The notes under the pieces are model-generated. The model was not told the DNA's origin. It did not search any database and saw only the letters and a program-made list of their open reading frames with translations. Source: Lumbricus terrestris (Eukaryota > Annelida > Clitellata > Crassiclitellata > Lumbricidae). Taken from it: a stretch of 64,000 bases of DNA. The position numbers were made by a program, and so were the translations under genes. Shown in pieces: positions 1-10,624 of the stretch. The stretch's first letter is position 1, and each line of letters starts with the position of its first letter. The stretch covers positions 86,944,987 to 87,008,986 of the forward strand of contig OX457036.1 of the NCBI GenBank assembly GCA_949752735.1. Direction: 5' to 3'.

Positions 1-4
1 TTAC

Positions 5-279
5 CGCTGGAACGCCATCTTGAAGTGTAGTCCCAGACGTCACGTTGACGGAAAGAGTGCACGTGACTTGGTACGTCACATTAACTGTATCTGCACGCTC
101 CTCCAAAACCATTGTGTTGCCGCTCAGGATGGCTGGGCTGCCAAATGGCGCTCCAGTGTTGTCTAAGCATTCCATGAACGACGCTCCGTTGCCACTGATG
201 TTTACAACACATTTAAGCACCAACCACATTGTGAAAACGATTGTTCCGTTTCTGTTGGCCGTGCAGACAGGATCCGATT
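5..279 (-). CDS. Exon 3: second Ig-like domain (gene continues off left edge)
   Basis: Third exon of the minus-strand gene: acceptor GTCTACAG just above 279, donor GTAA at 4-1. The two leading bases complete the phase-1 codon left by exon 2, and 91 codons follow. The residues run SDPVCTAN, a hydrophobic strand ending LKCVV, then FMECLDN and VTYQVTCTLSVNVTS. The paired cysteines and alternating hydrophobics fit a C2/I-type Ig-like domain, less canonical than exon 2. Several N-x-S/T sequons (NGT, NIS, NVT twice) point to an extracellular, glycosylated chain. No membrane segment is reached in the window, so secreted and transmembrane forms are both possible. The exon is supported by both splice sites and phase; the Ig call is moderate. 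Confidence 0.72.
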
Positions 280-318
280 CTGTAGACAATCAGTTTTTAA
301 ATTTTGAGACTCCATTAA

Positions 319-981
319 CCGGTGTGACGAAATAGAGTATACCCCTGAAAGCTATCCAGAGGGATGAATTAATCTATCCCCTGGATGGAATTAACCGGTC
401 CAGACTATCTGGGGGGGGTAAACCATTCTATCCCCTTTTTTGAAAAATCCGTATAATTGAAAATTTTATGCTCTAATCAAAATTTAAAGTGACTCTAATT
501 GTTCTAAGTGTCCTAAGCAATGTTAAGAAAAAGGCAACTCAAATTTATTTAGTGACTCTGAGTGTTCTTAAGTGTTTTAAATGTTCCAAGGGCTCTAAAA
601 CCAAAGCAAAACAAATTGTTTGTATGCGTACTTGTTATAGCGCCCCTTCAAGCTCACTACTCAGAGGCGCTCCCGACTGAAGAGCGGACACGCCGAAGCG
701 CTGAGCAATTGCGAGTGAAGGACTTGCCCAAGGTCCCTACGCGGCGACTTGAGGTGGATTCGAACCTCGAACCTTCCGGCTTCAAGGCAACGACGCCACC
801 ACTACAGCACCGCGCCCCACAATTATCTAGTAGGAACAAACATACCTGTTAGTGTCATTGTTCAAAACAAAGCAGATGAAAATTATTTTGCAAAATTAAA
901 TACACGCGGAAGTAACTTTCGACTTTTCTTCATTTGGGGGGGATACGATTAATACGGAAATACTCTATTTCGTGACACCGG
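319..981. mobile_element. 663-bp TIR element, unclassified, with nested SINE
   Basis: The ends are inverted repeats: CCGGTGTGACGAAATAGAG at 319 and its near-complement ending at 981 (CTCTATTTCGTGACACCGG). The differences are one swapped base near the CCGG end. No convincing target duplication was found, so the superfamily is open. A SINE (620-818) is inserted inside, so this element is older than that SINE copy. No coding capacity is seen. Confidence 0.6.
620..818 (-). repeat. tRNA-derived SINE, full-length copy
   Basis: Read on the minus strand it begins with a tRNA-like head. The A-box-like stretch is GTAGTGGTGGCG and the B box is GGTTCGAATCC (revcomp near 757-767). A body of CTTGGGCAAGTCCTTCACTC type follows, then the tail GAAGGGGCGCTATAACAAG. 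Other copies of the family are at 14903, 19076, 20420, 33650, 41340 and 49272. The head is not a functional tRNA because the cloverleaf is incomplete. Confidence 0.85.
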
Positions 982-1139
982 CTTTTGACACGGTGGGTCA
1001 TAATATTTTACTTTAAACACTTGAAACTATGACATAAGAGGAGTCCAACATAAATGGTTTTAGTTAGGCCTGCCTTGAAAATGGATCATAAGTAGGCCTA
1101 GTATATACTGCAATGGTGTCTATTCAATTATGCTCTCTG

Positions 1140-1530
1140 TTCTGTTTGACGTTCCGCAAGGATCGGACCTTTATAATTATTGTTTCTTCCTAACCCATCC
1201 CCACTTATGTACGTCATCCTTTTTGCAGATGACACTAATAATATCTTTTATTCCCATACCTCTCTTGCCAGCCTTTATCAAATAGTGAACTGCTAATTAA
1301 CTCTCTCAGATAGCTAGGCTAATTGGTTTCATGTCAATAAATTATCACTCAACCTCGACAAAACTAATTCTATTCTATTCGGGTCCAATCGAAAAATCTC
1401 TTTCGCCAATGTATATAGCCTACATTGCGAATTGATTGCCATTAGTCGTACCATTAATCAAGGTAGCCTCAACCAAATTCTTAGGTGTTATATTAACCCA
1501 ACATTTACCTTGACGCGAGTATGCAGCACG
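1140..1530 (+). pseudogene. Decayed non-LTR (CR1/L2-like) reverse transcriptase
   Basis: Several reverse-transcriptase landmarks occur in order, in different frames: VPQGS (1152-1166), ILFADDTN with the catalytic ADD box (about 1218-1241), a W-F-H-V-N-K-LSLNLDKTNSILF block (about 1323-1380), and TKFLGV (about 1466-1483). This order (motif B', FADD, the KLSLN-KT segment, FLG) is typical of CR1/L2/Rex-clade LINE ORF2 proteins. Frameshifts and stops separate the blocks, so it is a dead fragment with no intact ends. Clade assignment is approximate. Confidence 0.75.
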
Positions 1531-1773
1531 TGCCATGGGTACTAAAAGGACGGATTGCATATGCCTGAGGCTTTTGGCACTAGATCATAGATTGATTTTG
1601 CATGGCCATGTCGCGCATAGAATTCAGACTGGATTTATGCCTCGTATTCTTTTGCTGTGCAAGTCTGTCGTGTTTGAAGCTGCTTCTTACTTTGGTCCAC
1701 CTCTGGGATGATTTTGTATTCTTTAAATTTTTCACTCTGGCGTCAGCTAATTTTGAACATTACATTCACCTAC

Positions 1774-2074
1774 CGTAAACAACGAGCTGGGCTGTTTGCT
1801 GAATTTCGGTTGACAGCAAATCCTTGCATGCGTATGTGCCACTTTGGTTCATCTTCACAGCAGCGATATAAAGATTGCAGCTGAGATCCGTCGTATCAAC
1901 TGCGTGCTGGCCACTGAAAGCTTCTAGCACTCGACATCCTTCCACTATGGCTACGGACGTTGAGCTTCCAACTGGATAGAACGTCCATCGAATAAGCGGC
2001 GATGTTCTTCGACACCTCAACAGGACGCTGTCTCCCATCTCGGCCACTTTGTTCTCCGGAGAAACGTACTGCAC
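1774..2074 (-). CDS. Exon 2: V-type Ig-like domain
   Basis: Second exon of the minus-strand gene, between a TTTTCAG acceptor (just above 2074) and a GTAGGT donor (just below 1774). It is 301 nt, enters in phase 0 and leaves in phase 1. It encodes about 100 residues with a clear Ig fold signature: GDSVLLRC (B-strand Cys, exon residue 21), IRW (the core Trp, residue 30), and NQSGTYAC (F-strand Tyr-x-Cys, residue 83), closing with the G-strand TAQLVVY. Two further Cys (47 and 66) could form an extra intradomain disulfide. NQS is a possible N-glycosylation site. It lies directly after the PAN-like domain and before a second Ig-like exon. Function (adhesion or immune recognition) is inferred from architecture only. 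Confidence 0.85.
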
Positions 2075-2241
2075 CTGAAAATGAAGCGAAATTTATTTCA
2101 ACGAACAACATCAACTATTTCGTGTTATTTTCATAACAATTGTGCCTAGGCCTAGATCCATAAAACCTGAAATATTCTTTTACAGGCATGGCATCTTTCT
2201 TCTTGCAATAGGATTATAGACCTATACACTTATATAGGCCT

Positions 2242-2452
2242 CAGTGGCGGCGCCAGGATTTAAGTTTTGCAGTTTTGGGGGGACAAAAGCCTCCCTGAGG
2301 AAATTTTCCATTTGCATCCGCCAAAATTTCTGACGACCTATTTTTAGTCATCCGGTCGAAAATCGTGGAAATATTTCAGTTTTGCATGTAAAAATCCGCG
2401 GATGGCCTTTTTTAGGGAGGCTTGGCTCCCTAGCCCCCTAGCCCCGCCAATG
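2242..2452. mobile_element. Small hAT-like MITE inserted in a TAGGCCT site
   Basis: The left end is CAGTGGCGGCGCCAGGATTT and the right end GCCCCGCCAATG, approximate inverted repeats with G-rich and C-rich subterminal tracts. It is flanked on both sides by TAGGCCT (2235-2241 and 2453-2459), which reads as a 7-8-bp target duplication of the abundant local palindrome. The hAT call comes from target length and CAG-type ends. Confidence 0.55.
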
Positions 2453-2477
2453 TAGGCCTACTCTTTTAGTCCACGTT

Positions 2478-2732
2478 AGCCACATCGGTAAGAGAGCTGG
2501 CGGCCGCGCGTCTGTGGAAGAGAGCGTACGGACCGTGGTTCGAATCCCGAAGGTGGCTATTTCACAGATTCAAAATCTCGGGCTAGCACGGTCCGTCCAC
2601 GGGGACCTAAATGGCGTGGCGTCCATTCAAATGGGCGAACGGTGGTGAAGGATCTCACCCTCAGGTTCGAGGCCATAAGACAGCCGCTATATACAAATTA
2701 AGACTAGCGTACATTTACATTTACATTTACTC
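2478..2732 (+). repeat. Second tRNA-derived SINE family with ACATTT tail
   Basis: A tRNA-like head carries AGCCAC at its start and GTGGCT after a B box (GGTTCGAATCC, about 2539-2549), so an acceptor-stem-like pairing is preserved. A non-tRNA body of about 160 bp follows, then tandem ACATTT units (about 2709-2729). The microsatellite tail and downstream body argue for a SINE rather than a functional tRNA gene. It is unrelated in body to the other SINE family. Confidence 0.65.
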
Positions 2733-3245
2733 TTTTGCAAGAGTCTTGCTTCGATTAAAATACCCGAATTTTTAGGTCTAAAGATTTGCAAATTTTAAAC
2801 CTAATTATTTTATGTGGGCTTAATCGAGTTATGGTGGAGCTTTGTTGCCCTCTTATTGCCTTGCGAACCCGCATCAGCAAGGTCTGTTATTATTAGTAGG
2901 AAGCACCAGACATGCAAAATCATCATGGAACTGTTATAAATAATGTTTTATACAGACGATGTTAAAAAAGTTTGAAACATCAATGAGTTTTAAATATACT
3001 TAATGACATTATATCTGTTCTCTGTTTGATTTCCGACTTAAGCCCATATCCAGTTAAAATGAGTTATTAACTATCATCATGTGAAATCTTGAACATGTGT
3101 GGGCTCCAAATAAATAAGTTACCGTACCTGGTACCTTTAGATACCTAATTTAAAACATCAAATTCAGTTATCACGTTAGGCCTAATTATCACCTGTATAA
3201 TTAAAATTTATACAAAGCTGTAATTTTTCTACACTTGCCGCTCAC

Positions 3246-3545
3246 CATTTTCTTTGCGCTACTGCAACTAACTATACTTGCGAACGATAATGGTGGATAG
3301 TTAAAGAGTTGACACGATGACGTCTCTTCGATGTAATTAAACTGCAAACATTCTAGCATATTAACGCAAAGAACTGCACATTGAATATAATCGGAAGCGA
3401 AATGTTCTTCCAATGGAACATCCGTAGCGCAAATCTTTCTAGCATCTGCGTCAAACTCAAGAGAAAACAAGTTGGCTAGCATTGCATCGGTATTGCGGTA
3501 ACAACTTAGGATACTGATAACGACAACGATGCAAGCTCGATCCAT
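3246..3545 (-). CDS. Exon 1 of PAN/apple + Ig receptor-like gene
   Basis: First coding exon of a minus-strand gene, 100 codons from ATG (3545-3543) to a GTGAGC donor just below 3246 (phase 0). The product starts with a hydrophobic signal peptide (residues 1-20, core VVVISIL). A cysteine-rich stretch follows with Cys at 39, 56, 60, 66, 78 and 94; the C-x3-C-x5-C-x2-FNY spacing and the CQLF segment resemble PAN/apple domains, which bind protein or carbohydrate ligands outside the cell. The phase-0 end fits the next exon (Ig-like) at 2074. The open frame runs on past the donor to 3201, but that tail is read as intron. The start is chosen because it is the first in-frame ATG and gives a good signal peptide. 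The PAN assignment rests on cysteine pattern only; the orthologue is not recognised. Confidence 0.7.
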
Positions 3546-3593
3546 CTTAGCAAATGTCAGCTGATAGGCCCTAACAGCCGTTTTTGCTGTGGG

Positions 3594-3603
3594 CCTATAT
3601 AGG
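3594..3603 (-). promoter_or_regulatory. CArG/TATA-like box upstream of PAN-Ig gene
   Basis: CCTATATAGG, a perfect CArG-type palindrome that also contains a TATA core, sits about 50 bp upstream of the ATG at 3545. It could be a TATA element or an SRF site, but the short distance leaves little 5' UTR and there is no transcript evidence. Confidence 0.3.
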
Positions 3604-3657
3604 CAGTTACCGAGCTGCAGGCTGCTATCTCAAACTCATAGGTCAGTAGCCTACATG

Positions 3658-4777
3658 CAGTGCCGGCGCTAGCACCCCCGTACTCCCCAGCCGGGGGGCC
3701 CCGAGCTCGAAAGGGGCCCCCAAATTTAGCTGGTCATGATGCCTATTCGTGACTGGTGCATGCCTCAACTAACCAAATGGCACTGCCATAGAAGACCTAA
3801 TGCAAATATAATACTGATTTTGGTTGCAAGTATAAAGCCATTAGAGTTTGAAAGGGGCCCCCAGATTTAGCTGGTCATTATGCCTATTTGTGACTGTACA
3901 GATCCGGGCTGGTGCATGCCTCAACTAACCATATGGCACTGCCATAGCAGACCTAATGCAAATATCATACTGATTTTGGGCGTAAGTATAAAGCCATTTA
4001 AACTAACTCAGGCAATTTCATCCACTTTCTCAAACACAACGTTTATAAATTTTAACTTATTCTAATTGCTAATTGGATGAGGCCTCAAAATAAAACCTGC
4101 GTGAGGCCCAAACATTAAAGCCTGTGTAGGGTCCCAGATGTCCTTGTTATGTGTCTGATCTCAAGTTTGCAAGGGGCCCCAAATGTAGATGGTAATTATA
4201 CCTTTCATGCCTGTTCATTCATGAAACCACGCACCGAATTATGTTTTAACGCAAAGCATAAAAAATAATATTACGCTAACCAATAGAGCATTGTCCCTCA
4301 ACCAAAGAGGAGACTTGGGGGTGTGGACAGGGGCACGGCCCCACAATTTGTGGTTGGGACGGAATCCTTGTATAGTGTATACCCAATATTTCAGAAATAT
4401 TTCATAAGTATCATCCATTGACCATCAATAATGATCAATTTGGTTAAGATGACAGCCTATATATGCTACCATTACAGTTGGCAAATCGGACAAATTTAAA
4501 CAATGGAGATGGGACACTCTGAAGTCCTAAACCACGACTAAAAGCACTGAAAAATGAGCAATTTTTTAAAGATGACAGCTTAAAATTCTACCATTACAGC
4601 ATGGAAATTTTAAAAAAGTTAACAATTGGGAGGGGACATTAATTTTATTGAAGTCTTACACCATGTCCTTTAGCACTTATATTATGAGAAATTTTGCTGA
4701 GATGATAGCTCAAGGTAATGTATGGGGGCCTCAAGTTTTTTTTCGGGGGGGCCCCCGGTACCCTAGCGCCGGCACTG
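3658..4777. mobile_element. Non-autonomous hAT element, 1,120 bp
   Basis: It has inverted ends CAGTGCCGGCGCTAG and CTAGCGCCGGCACTG and a perfect 8-bp target duplication CCTACATG (3650-3657 and 4778-4785), diagnostic of hAT transposition. Inside is a direct duplication of about 140 bp (about 3710-3850 and 3850-4000), each unit with GGGGCCCCCA and TGGCACTGCCATAG. No transposase-like frame is seen. Confidence 0.88.
3710..4000. repeat. Internal tandem duplication in the hAT element
   Basis: Two adjacent copies of about 140 bp differ by scattered substitutions and one short insertion (GTACAGATCCGGG type, near 3896-3908). Confidence 0.8.
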
Positions 4778-4785
4778 CCTACATG

Positions 4786-5619
4786 CTCACTTGCCTAGGC
4801 TTGTCAGCAAATCATTGCCCCGTATAGGGCCTACTAAACACAGAATTTAGTATTTGCGATGCGAGTAGGCCCTAACCTATGTATGTCCCCGTATACCTCA
4901 TTGATACTCGTTAACTGTTTGTCAATGACGATTCCGACCGATATCAATGGCTCTGGTATTTTTTAAAAGTCAGACGCGTATTCATTATTTTGCGTGATTA
5001 TAGTAACTGTTGGTTTTGATGAATTATGAATGCAGATATGCATTGTGCACCCCAGACTGCGAACCCCATTGAACCTGCATCCCGCCATCGGCTAACAATG
5101 GAGGCATTCGGTTGTATTAGACTCTCTATTGTCTGCTCTTAGCTCGCAAATGAGCGAATTCTGCACAATAACCGGAAACGAACGGCCTCGAGCGGTCTAT
5201 TATTTATATCTATAATAGGCCTACGTAACATGGCCCGTAAATGCGCAACTAATGCGAACCTAATTCAATGCGAGTAGTGGTATAACTACAGGTTTGAAAA
5301 CAATGGCCGACGCTCGGTCCTTCTATTGAACTCGACGACGTCCTTTTGTGCTCGTATCGAATACAATAGCCCATTGTTGACCCTCGATCGGTCGCCATTT
5401 TGTGCTCGTACCGATGACCATTATCTCCATTGTCCTTTTCCTAATTAATCCTATTCATCGCCGCTCGACACCTAGAATTGTGTCCAACACGTTCGCAAAG
5501 TCGTAAAAGCTCCAATTAAATTTTTACGAGGATCGCATTTGTCAGCATAATCGAGTAATTTTTTGCACAGACACGCGTGCAAACCCTGTTGGATAATCTC
5601 GCGGCGTACCGGACTTTCC
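4786..5619. other. Intergenic, no recognised feature
   Basis: I see no gene, transposon ends or tandem repeat here. One phrase recurs loosely (TTTTGTGCTCGTATCGA near 5343 and TTTTGTGCTCGTACCGATG near 5398), a minor local duplication. Confidence 0.5.
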
Positions 5620-5627
5620 ATATACAC

Positions 5628-6793
5628 CAGTGCTGTCCAACGTGCGGCCCGCGGGCCGCATGCGGCCCGCGAGGGAATTTCAAGTGGCCCGCACGGGCTC
5701 ACTTAATTTTTGCACTTTGTGTAAAATGAAGTAAAGGATAAAGTCATTGGTCGACTTGAGCGTTTATTTTTGTTACTGATGTTGTAACAGTTGCAGATTT
5801 GCAATGCTTTCAGAAAGGCTAATCCGAAAACTGAATCTCTTCTTTCTTTTCCTGGGGTTAGGTTCCCGTAGTCTATCTGGAGATTGACACACGACTTCTG
5901 GTTTTGACAACTCGTATTACTGTAAGGTGAGGGAGATAATTCTGTGGCGACCTGGGTCAGACGTCTACAAGCTCACGACCTCGCAAACTCTCAGAAACCG
6001 TTCACTTCTAGCTATCTATTCTGTGCTTCTTGTCAGTCCCTGAGATGTGTCGGCTACAGAGTCACTGCAACACGTCTGCTAATGAATGCGACCATTCTTT
6101 TGAGAGATAGTCGAGTTATAAAAGATTAGAAAGAAACAATCGAATAGAGACACAAAGGCCGACCGAATGGCGATTTCTTTGCCCTTTCTGGTCGGACGAC
6201 TGTGATTGCTCTTTAGACGGGGATTCTGGCTTCGACGAATTTTTATGAAAGCTAGAGCAGGAGGATGGAAATTCGCCCCAGTCATATTATATTAAAGTGG
6301 ATCTTAGCCTAAAAATTGACTGCTCGACGTAATGAAGAGTTGAGCTGGCTAAACTGCATGGGCGACGAAACTGAGTGAAAGGCTGGGATAAACGCCGTCC
6401 TTGCATATTTTTTTGCTCAACTATTGCGAAGCATGACAATCGTGGTTTGTAAAGTCCGCATGCTATTATTCAATATTATTATTCCTGTGGGATTTGTCCA
6501 ACTCTTCCATAAACTGCTCAAGACATTTCTCTTTGGCCATTCCTGGGTCGGGAGCATCTCTGATCAGGTAGCCTATCTTGAACCGGCGGTAAATAAATTT
6601 CATATGTAAATAGATAGATTGATAGATTATATATTCATTCCATAATAAATTTTAATACTCGTTTCAATGTTAATAGGCCTATTATATATTATCAATAAAA
6701 TTTAGCCACTGCTTTTGAATTTTCTGTTGCGGCCCTCGGCTTATAGAATCTTGCTTTTGCGGCCCGCGGTACCAAAAAGGTTGGACAGCACTG
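5628..6793. mobile_element. Non-autonomous hAT element, 1,166 bp
   Basis: The ends are CAGTGCTGTCCAAC and GTTGGACAGCACTG, with GC-rich subterminal GCGGCCCGCGG tracts at both sides. A perfect 8-bp target duplication ATATACAC (5620-5627 and 6794-6801) identifies it as hAT. Short open frames inside have no recognisable transposase motif. Confidence 0.9.
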
Positions 6794-6801
6794 ATATACA
6801 C

Positions 6802-6994
6802 CAATGCACAGCAGCCAATCACAGCGTTCCTCTGCATCCTTAGCAACCAGCAAAGTCATAGCTCAACAGCATATTTCGTTACCAAAGCCCATTGGCGCAA
6901 TAGAAGCTTGAACACATGACCGGAAATGTATCGTAAACCACGTGACCATCGCTGTCAGGGAGGGAGGAGGGGAGGGAAGGAAGGGCAGAGCAAA
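6802..6994. other. Intergenic with purine-rich tract
   Basis: No gene is seen. A G-rich purine tract (GGGAGGGAGGAGGGGAGGG, about 6957-6976) with four or more G-runs could form a quadruplex. It ends at a SINE 3' part. Confidence 0.4.
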
Positions 6995-7068
6995 ACCTGG
7001 CTCTGTAGTCGGGAGAGCCTCTGAGTATGGAGCTTGAAGGGGCGCTATAACAAGTGCGCATACAAAAA
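6995..7068 (+). repeat. SINE/LINE 3' tail fragment
   Basis: CTCTGTAGTCGGGAGAGCC, then GAGCTTGAAGGGGCGCTATA and CAAGTGCGCATACAAA match the 3' part of the main SINE. The tRNA-like head is missing (5' truncation). Confidence 0.8.
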
Positions 7069-7079
7069 AACGAAAGCTA

Positions 7080-7790
7080 AGCCTATAGAAGTTTAAACGT
7101 TGAAATAATCGCTAAGATGCGTCGTTTGAAGTTCTAAGAGTTACTTCGCACATATTATGCAGTTTTTCGAGTGGCACGATAGAAGTTCAAACGTTGGATT
7201 CATTGCTAAGATGCTGTGTTTTGTAGTGAGATTAAAGAAATTCTATGATTTTTGACCGATTTCGGGCATGTCACCCAGTGTTTCCAATGGCATTATAGAA
7301 GTTAAACGTCGAATTCTCTGCTAAGACACAACGTTTTTCGTTTGGGCTACAGAAATTTGAGACTTTTTAAGAATTAGGCCTATGCCAAACCTATAGCCTA
7401 ACGCAATGTTTCCATTGGTACAAAAAGAAGTGTAAGCGTCATATTTCATTGCTGGGAGTAATGTTTTCGAGGTGTGCAACAGAAATATGACATATTAAGA
7501 GCAATTTCAAGCATATCGAGTGACGGAATAGAAGCTCAAACGAGAAGTTCACGCCTAAGATATAATTGCGCTATAGAAGTTAAAGTTTTAGGTTCATTAA
7601 CAGAAAGTTAAGCATCAAGTTCACTGGTAAGACGCAATGTTTTAGAATGTCGCTATAGACGTTAATTCCTAAAGTGCATACTTTTCGAGCTATGATGGAT
7701 TAGAAGCTTAAACATCAGATACGTTCCTAGGATGCAAAGTATCGAGTGACACTACAGAAGTCTTTTACTGCTAAGCGTTTTCACACAACA
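7080..7790. repeat. Degenerate tandem array with TATAGAAGTTAAACG units
   Basis: A phrase like TATAGAAGTTTAAACGTT, followed by ATTCATTGCTAAGATGC and TTTTCGAGTG, recurs in diverged form near 7084, 7180, 7292, 7528, 7571, 7652, 7699 and 7751. Spacing is uneven (about 45-110 bp, one long gap). It begins within about 15 bp of the SINE tail at 7068. Function unknown; looks like an old minisatellite. Confidence 0.6.
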
Positions 7791-7997
7791 TGATTAGAAT
7801 GTTATATTTTAGCAACAATGTCCAAACATAATTCAAACCATACCGACATCAATTCATGCTTTTCACAGATGAATACTTAAAACTATGTTACCATCACAAG
7901 TGCCAGCATTGAAAGATCCGCAATAACTATACAAATTTCAATGTAACTAGCTTCTTATACTCTAGCAGTAAGTAAGTAACACCTCGGGCCTTTCACT

Positions 7998-8265
7998 CGA
8001 AACTAAAGACACTCCTGTTCAAGAACTCTTATCCTGTTTCACCTGATCCCCCACCCTCCAATTCCCGGCTCAGACGACACCCACCTTAGTAGCTGTTCCA
8101 CACCTCTGATCATACGGTACCTCGACCCGGACCACCATGGACTACTCTCACGGACAACCCTCCTAACTCAACGCAGCGCTCGTGAATAAGCCGGTGCCCC
8201 GCGCTTGGCTTTCCAGTGGCGCTTTAGAAATTAGGAGATTACGATTACGATTACGATTAAGAGAG
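7998..8265 (+). pseudogene. LINE ORF2 C-terminal remnant and GATTAC-tailed 3' end
   Basis: From about 7990 one frame reads FHSKLKTLLFKNSY and a proline-rich end before a stop near 8086. That resembles the last residues of many LINE ORF2 proteins (F-x-S-x-LKT-x-LF). The following 3' UTR carries ACGCAGCGCTCGTGAATA and GTGGCGCTTTAGAAATTAGG and ends in a short GATTAC repeat (about 8236-8260), a typical LINE tail. A related tail occurs at 17470-17540. It is 5'-truncated and dead. Confidence 0.6.
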
Positions 8266-8269
8266 TCGT

Positions 8270-9048
<779 letters not shown>

Positions 9049-9050
<2 letters not shown>

Positions 9051-9569
9051 ATGAGTTGAGAGTTTACCTAGCTGCGTTTTGGCTACAAGACGAGCTTACT
9101 TAGCGAACGTACACGTTTTTAGATGCACAGACTCATGAGATTATCAAACTAATGCATACATAATTATGGCACCAATTGGATCGTAGAAAGATTTTCTGCC
9201 CTAAAGAACGCTAAAATGTGAGTGAGTGGATGGGAGAGTGAGTAAGTGAGTTAAATGGAAGAAAGTGAGAGAGAAGTGAGTGAGTATGTGACTGGATTAG
9301 TGAGTGAGTGAATAAGAAAATGAGTGAGTAAATGGGTGAAGGTGAGTACGAAAATGAGTGAGTATATGAATGAGTGAGTGAGTGAGTGAATGAGTGAGTG
9401 AGTGAGATGAGTTGAGAGTTTACCTAGCTGCGTTTTGGCTACAAGACGAGCTTACTTAGCGAACGTACACATTTTTAGATGCACAGACTCATGAGATTAT
9501 CAAACTAATGCATACATATGGCACCAATTGGATCGTAGAAAGATTTTCTGCCCTAAAGAACGCTAAAAG
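9049..9569. repeat. Higher-order direct repeat, two units of about 165 bp
   Basis: The segment from GATGAGTTGAGAGTTTACC to TTTTCTGCCCTAAAGAACG is present at about 9049-9216 and 9407-9569. The two copies are nearly identical; a 5-bp indel (ATTAT) and one G/A change stand out. A GAGT-rich tract (9217-9406) separates them. A diverged third copy starts at 10117, and a partial 3' end is at 9904-9945. Confidence 0.9.
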
Positions 9570-9883
9570 TGGCCCGCCTGGCCTACTAGAATGGCCCGCA
9601 GCATCCCATTGAATTAAGAAAAATATATGTAAAAAAATTGACAATTTGAACATGATAGAATATAGAATTCTTTTCTATTACAAATTATTTTATTTGGACG
9701 TTAAAAAACCGCATCAAACATATTTTCAATATTTTGATTCAATTATAACAATTTTATACGCCTTCAGTTAATTAATTTTTAGCCCTGTGGCCCCCTAATG
9801 TCCTTCAACTATGAAAAAGTGGCCCTCGTGTCCTCCAACTTAGAAAAAGTGGCCCGACAGTCAAAAAAGGTTGGGAACCACTG
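9568..9883. mobile_element. hAT-like fragment with GGTTGGGAACCACTG end
   Basis: The right end GGTTGGGAACCACTG is a classic hAT terminus, and GTGGCCC tracts recur at both ends. The matching left terminus and target duplication were not found, so the left part is probably lost. It interrupts the purine-rich repeat series: sequence homologous to the 3' end of the repeat unit resumes just after it. Confidence 0.6.
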
Positions 9884-9945
9884 GGATACAGATTTGAAAG
9901 TAGAAAGATTTATAGTTTCAACTTTCAAAGGATGTTAAAATGTGT

Positions 9946-10260
9946 GAGCAAGTGAGTGAGAGCGAGCGTGAAAGAGAGAAAATGAAAGAAATAGAGAAAG
10001 AGAGAGATTGAGAGACACAGAGAAAGAGAGGGAGGGACGAAGAGAGAGTGAGAGAGAGGGAGGGAGGAATAGAAATAGGGAAAGAGGGAGGGAGGAAGAG
10101 GGAGGGGAGATAGGGAATGAGTTGAGAGTTTCCTTATATGCATTACAGTTGCAAAACAAGCTTACTTAATGAACTTATAACTGTTAAGACGCAGTTACTG
10201 ACGAGATTATGAAAATGACACTGACATTAGATACAATCATGTTCAAGGATAGTCATTAAA
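9946..10260. repeat. Purine tract and third, diverged higher-order repeat unit
   Basis: 9946-10116 is a GA/GAGG-rich purine tract. From 10117 (GAATGAGTTGAGAGTTTCC) about 90 bp matches the unit at 9049 and 9407 with many substitutions, then similarity fades. Confidence 0.65.
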
Positions 10261-10620
10261 TTTAACGTTTTGGGAGGCTAAGCTCGAGAACAGATACCAT
10301 TTACACGGTAAAAACATGAACCTGGGGCTTCTTGGGGGAAGGCTTAGCCCCCCTCCCTAGGCCCTGATAAACTCCGCCCATGACTACGACGCTGTGTTGA
10401 TGTTTCAGACAACGCATCAGATATCTGCAAGTTCGATAAAGCTAACAATAAAAGTAAGGAAATCTGGACAAGTGGTCAACGGGAGACGAACTGCAGCAGT
10501 CCATTCGTATGGAAACCGAATGTCAATACATCGATTAATTTCTCGTACTTGAACTGGGACGTGACCCAACCGGACTGCGGTGGAGGCAAAAGTTTCTGTC
10601 TCTTTTTGTGGCAAAGTCAA
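10261..10620. other. Intergenic with G-rich/C-rich transposon debris
   Basis: GGGAGGCTAAGCTCGAGAA and GGCTTAGCCCCCCTCCCTAG (about 10270-10365) look like ends of a hAT-like relic of the kind seen at 2242, with no clear boundaries. Nothing is recognised in 10390-10620. Confidence 0.4.
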
Positions 10621-10624
10621 GCAT

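Larger units (their letters stand above)
280..1773 (-). other. Intron between Ig exons 2 and 3
   Basis: Intron of 1,494 bp. It holds a TIR element (319-981) with a SINE nested in it, then a decayed LINE reverse transcriptase in the opposite orientation to the gene (1140-1530). I see nothing recognisable in 982-1139 or 1531-1773. Confidence 0.7.
2075..3245 (-). other. Intron between PAN exon and Ig exon
   Basis: Intron of 1,171 bp. It contains a small hAT-like element (2242-2452) and a tRNA-derived SINE with an ACATTT tail (2478-2732). The rest, 2733-3245, is AT-rich with no recognisable feature. Confidence 0.65.

Noticed and set aside
45..335. Plus-strand 96-codon frame at the left edge
   Set aside because: Antisense of Ig-like exon 3, which has splice sites and phase support on the minus strand.
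3201..3245. Extension of PAN exon to the in-frame stop at 3201
   Set aside because: A good GTGAGC donor and a phase-0 fit to the Ig exon argue for splicing; a short secreted isoform by intron retention is possible but unsupported.
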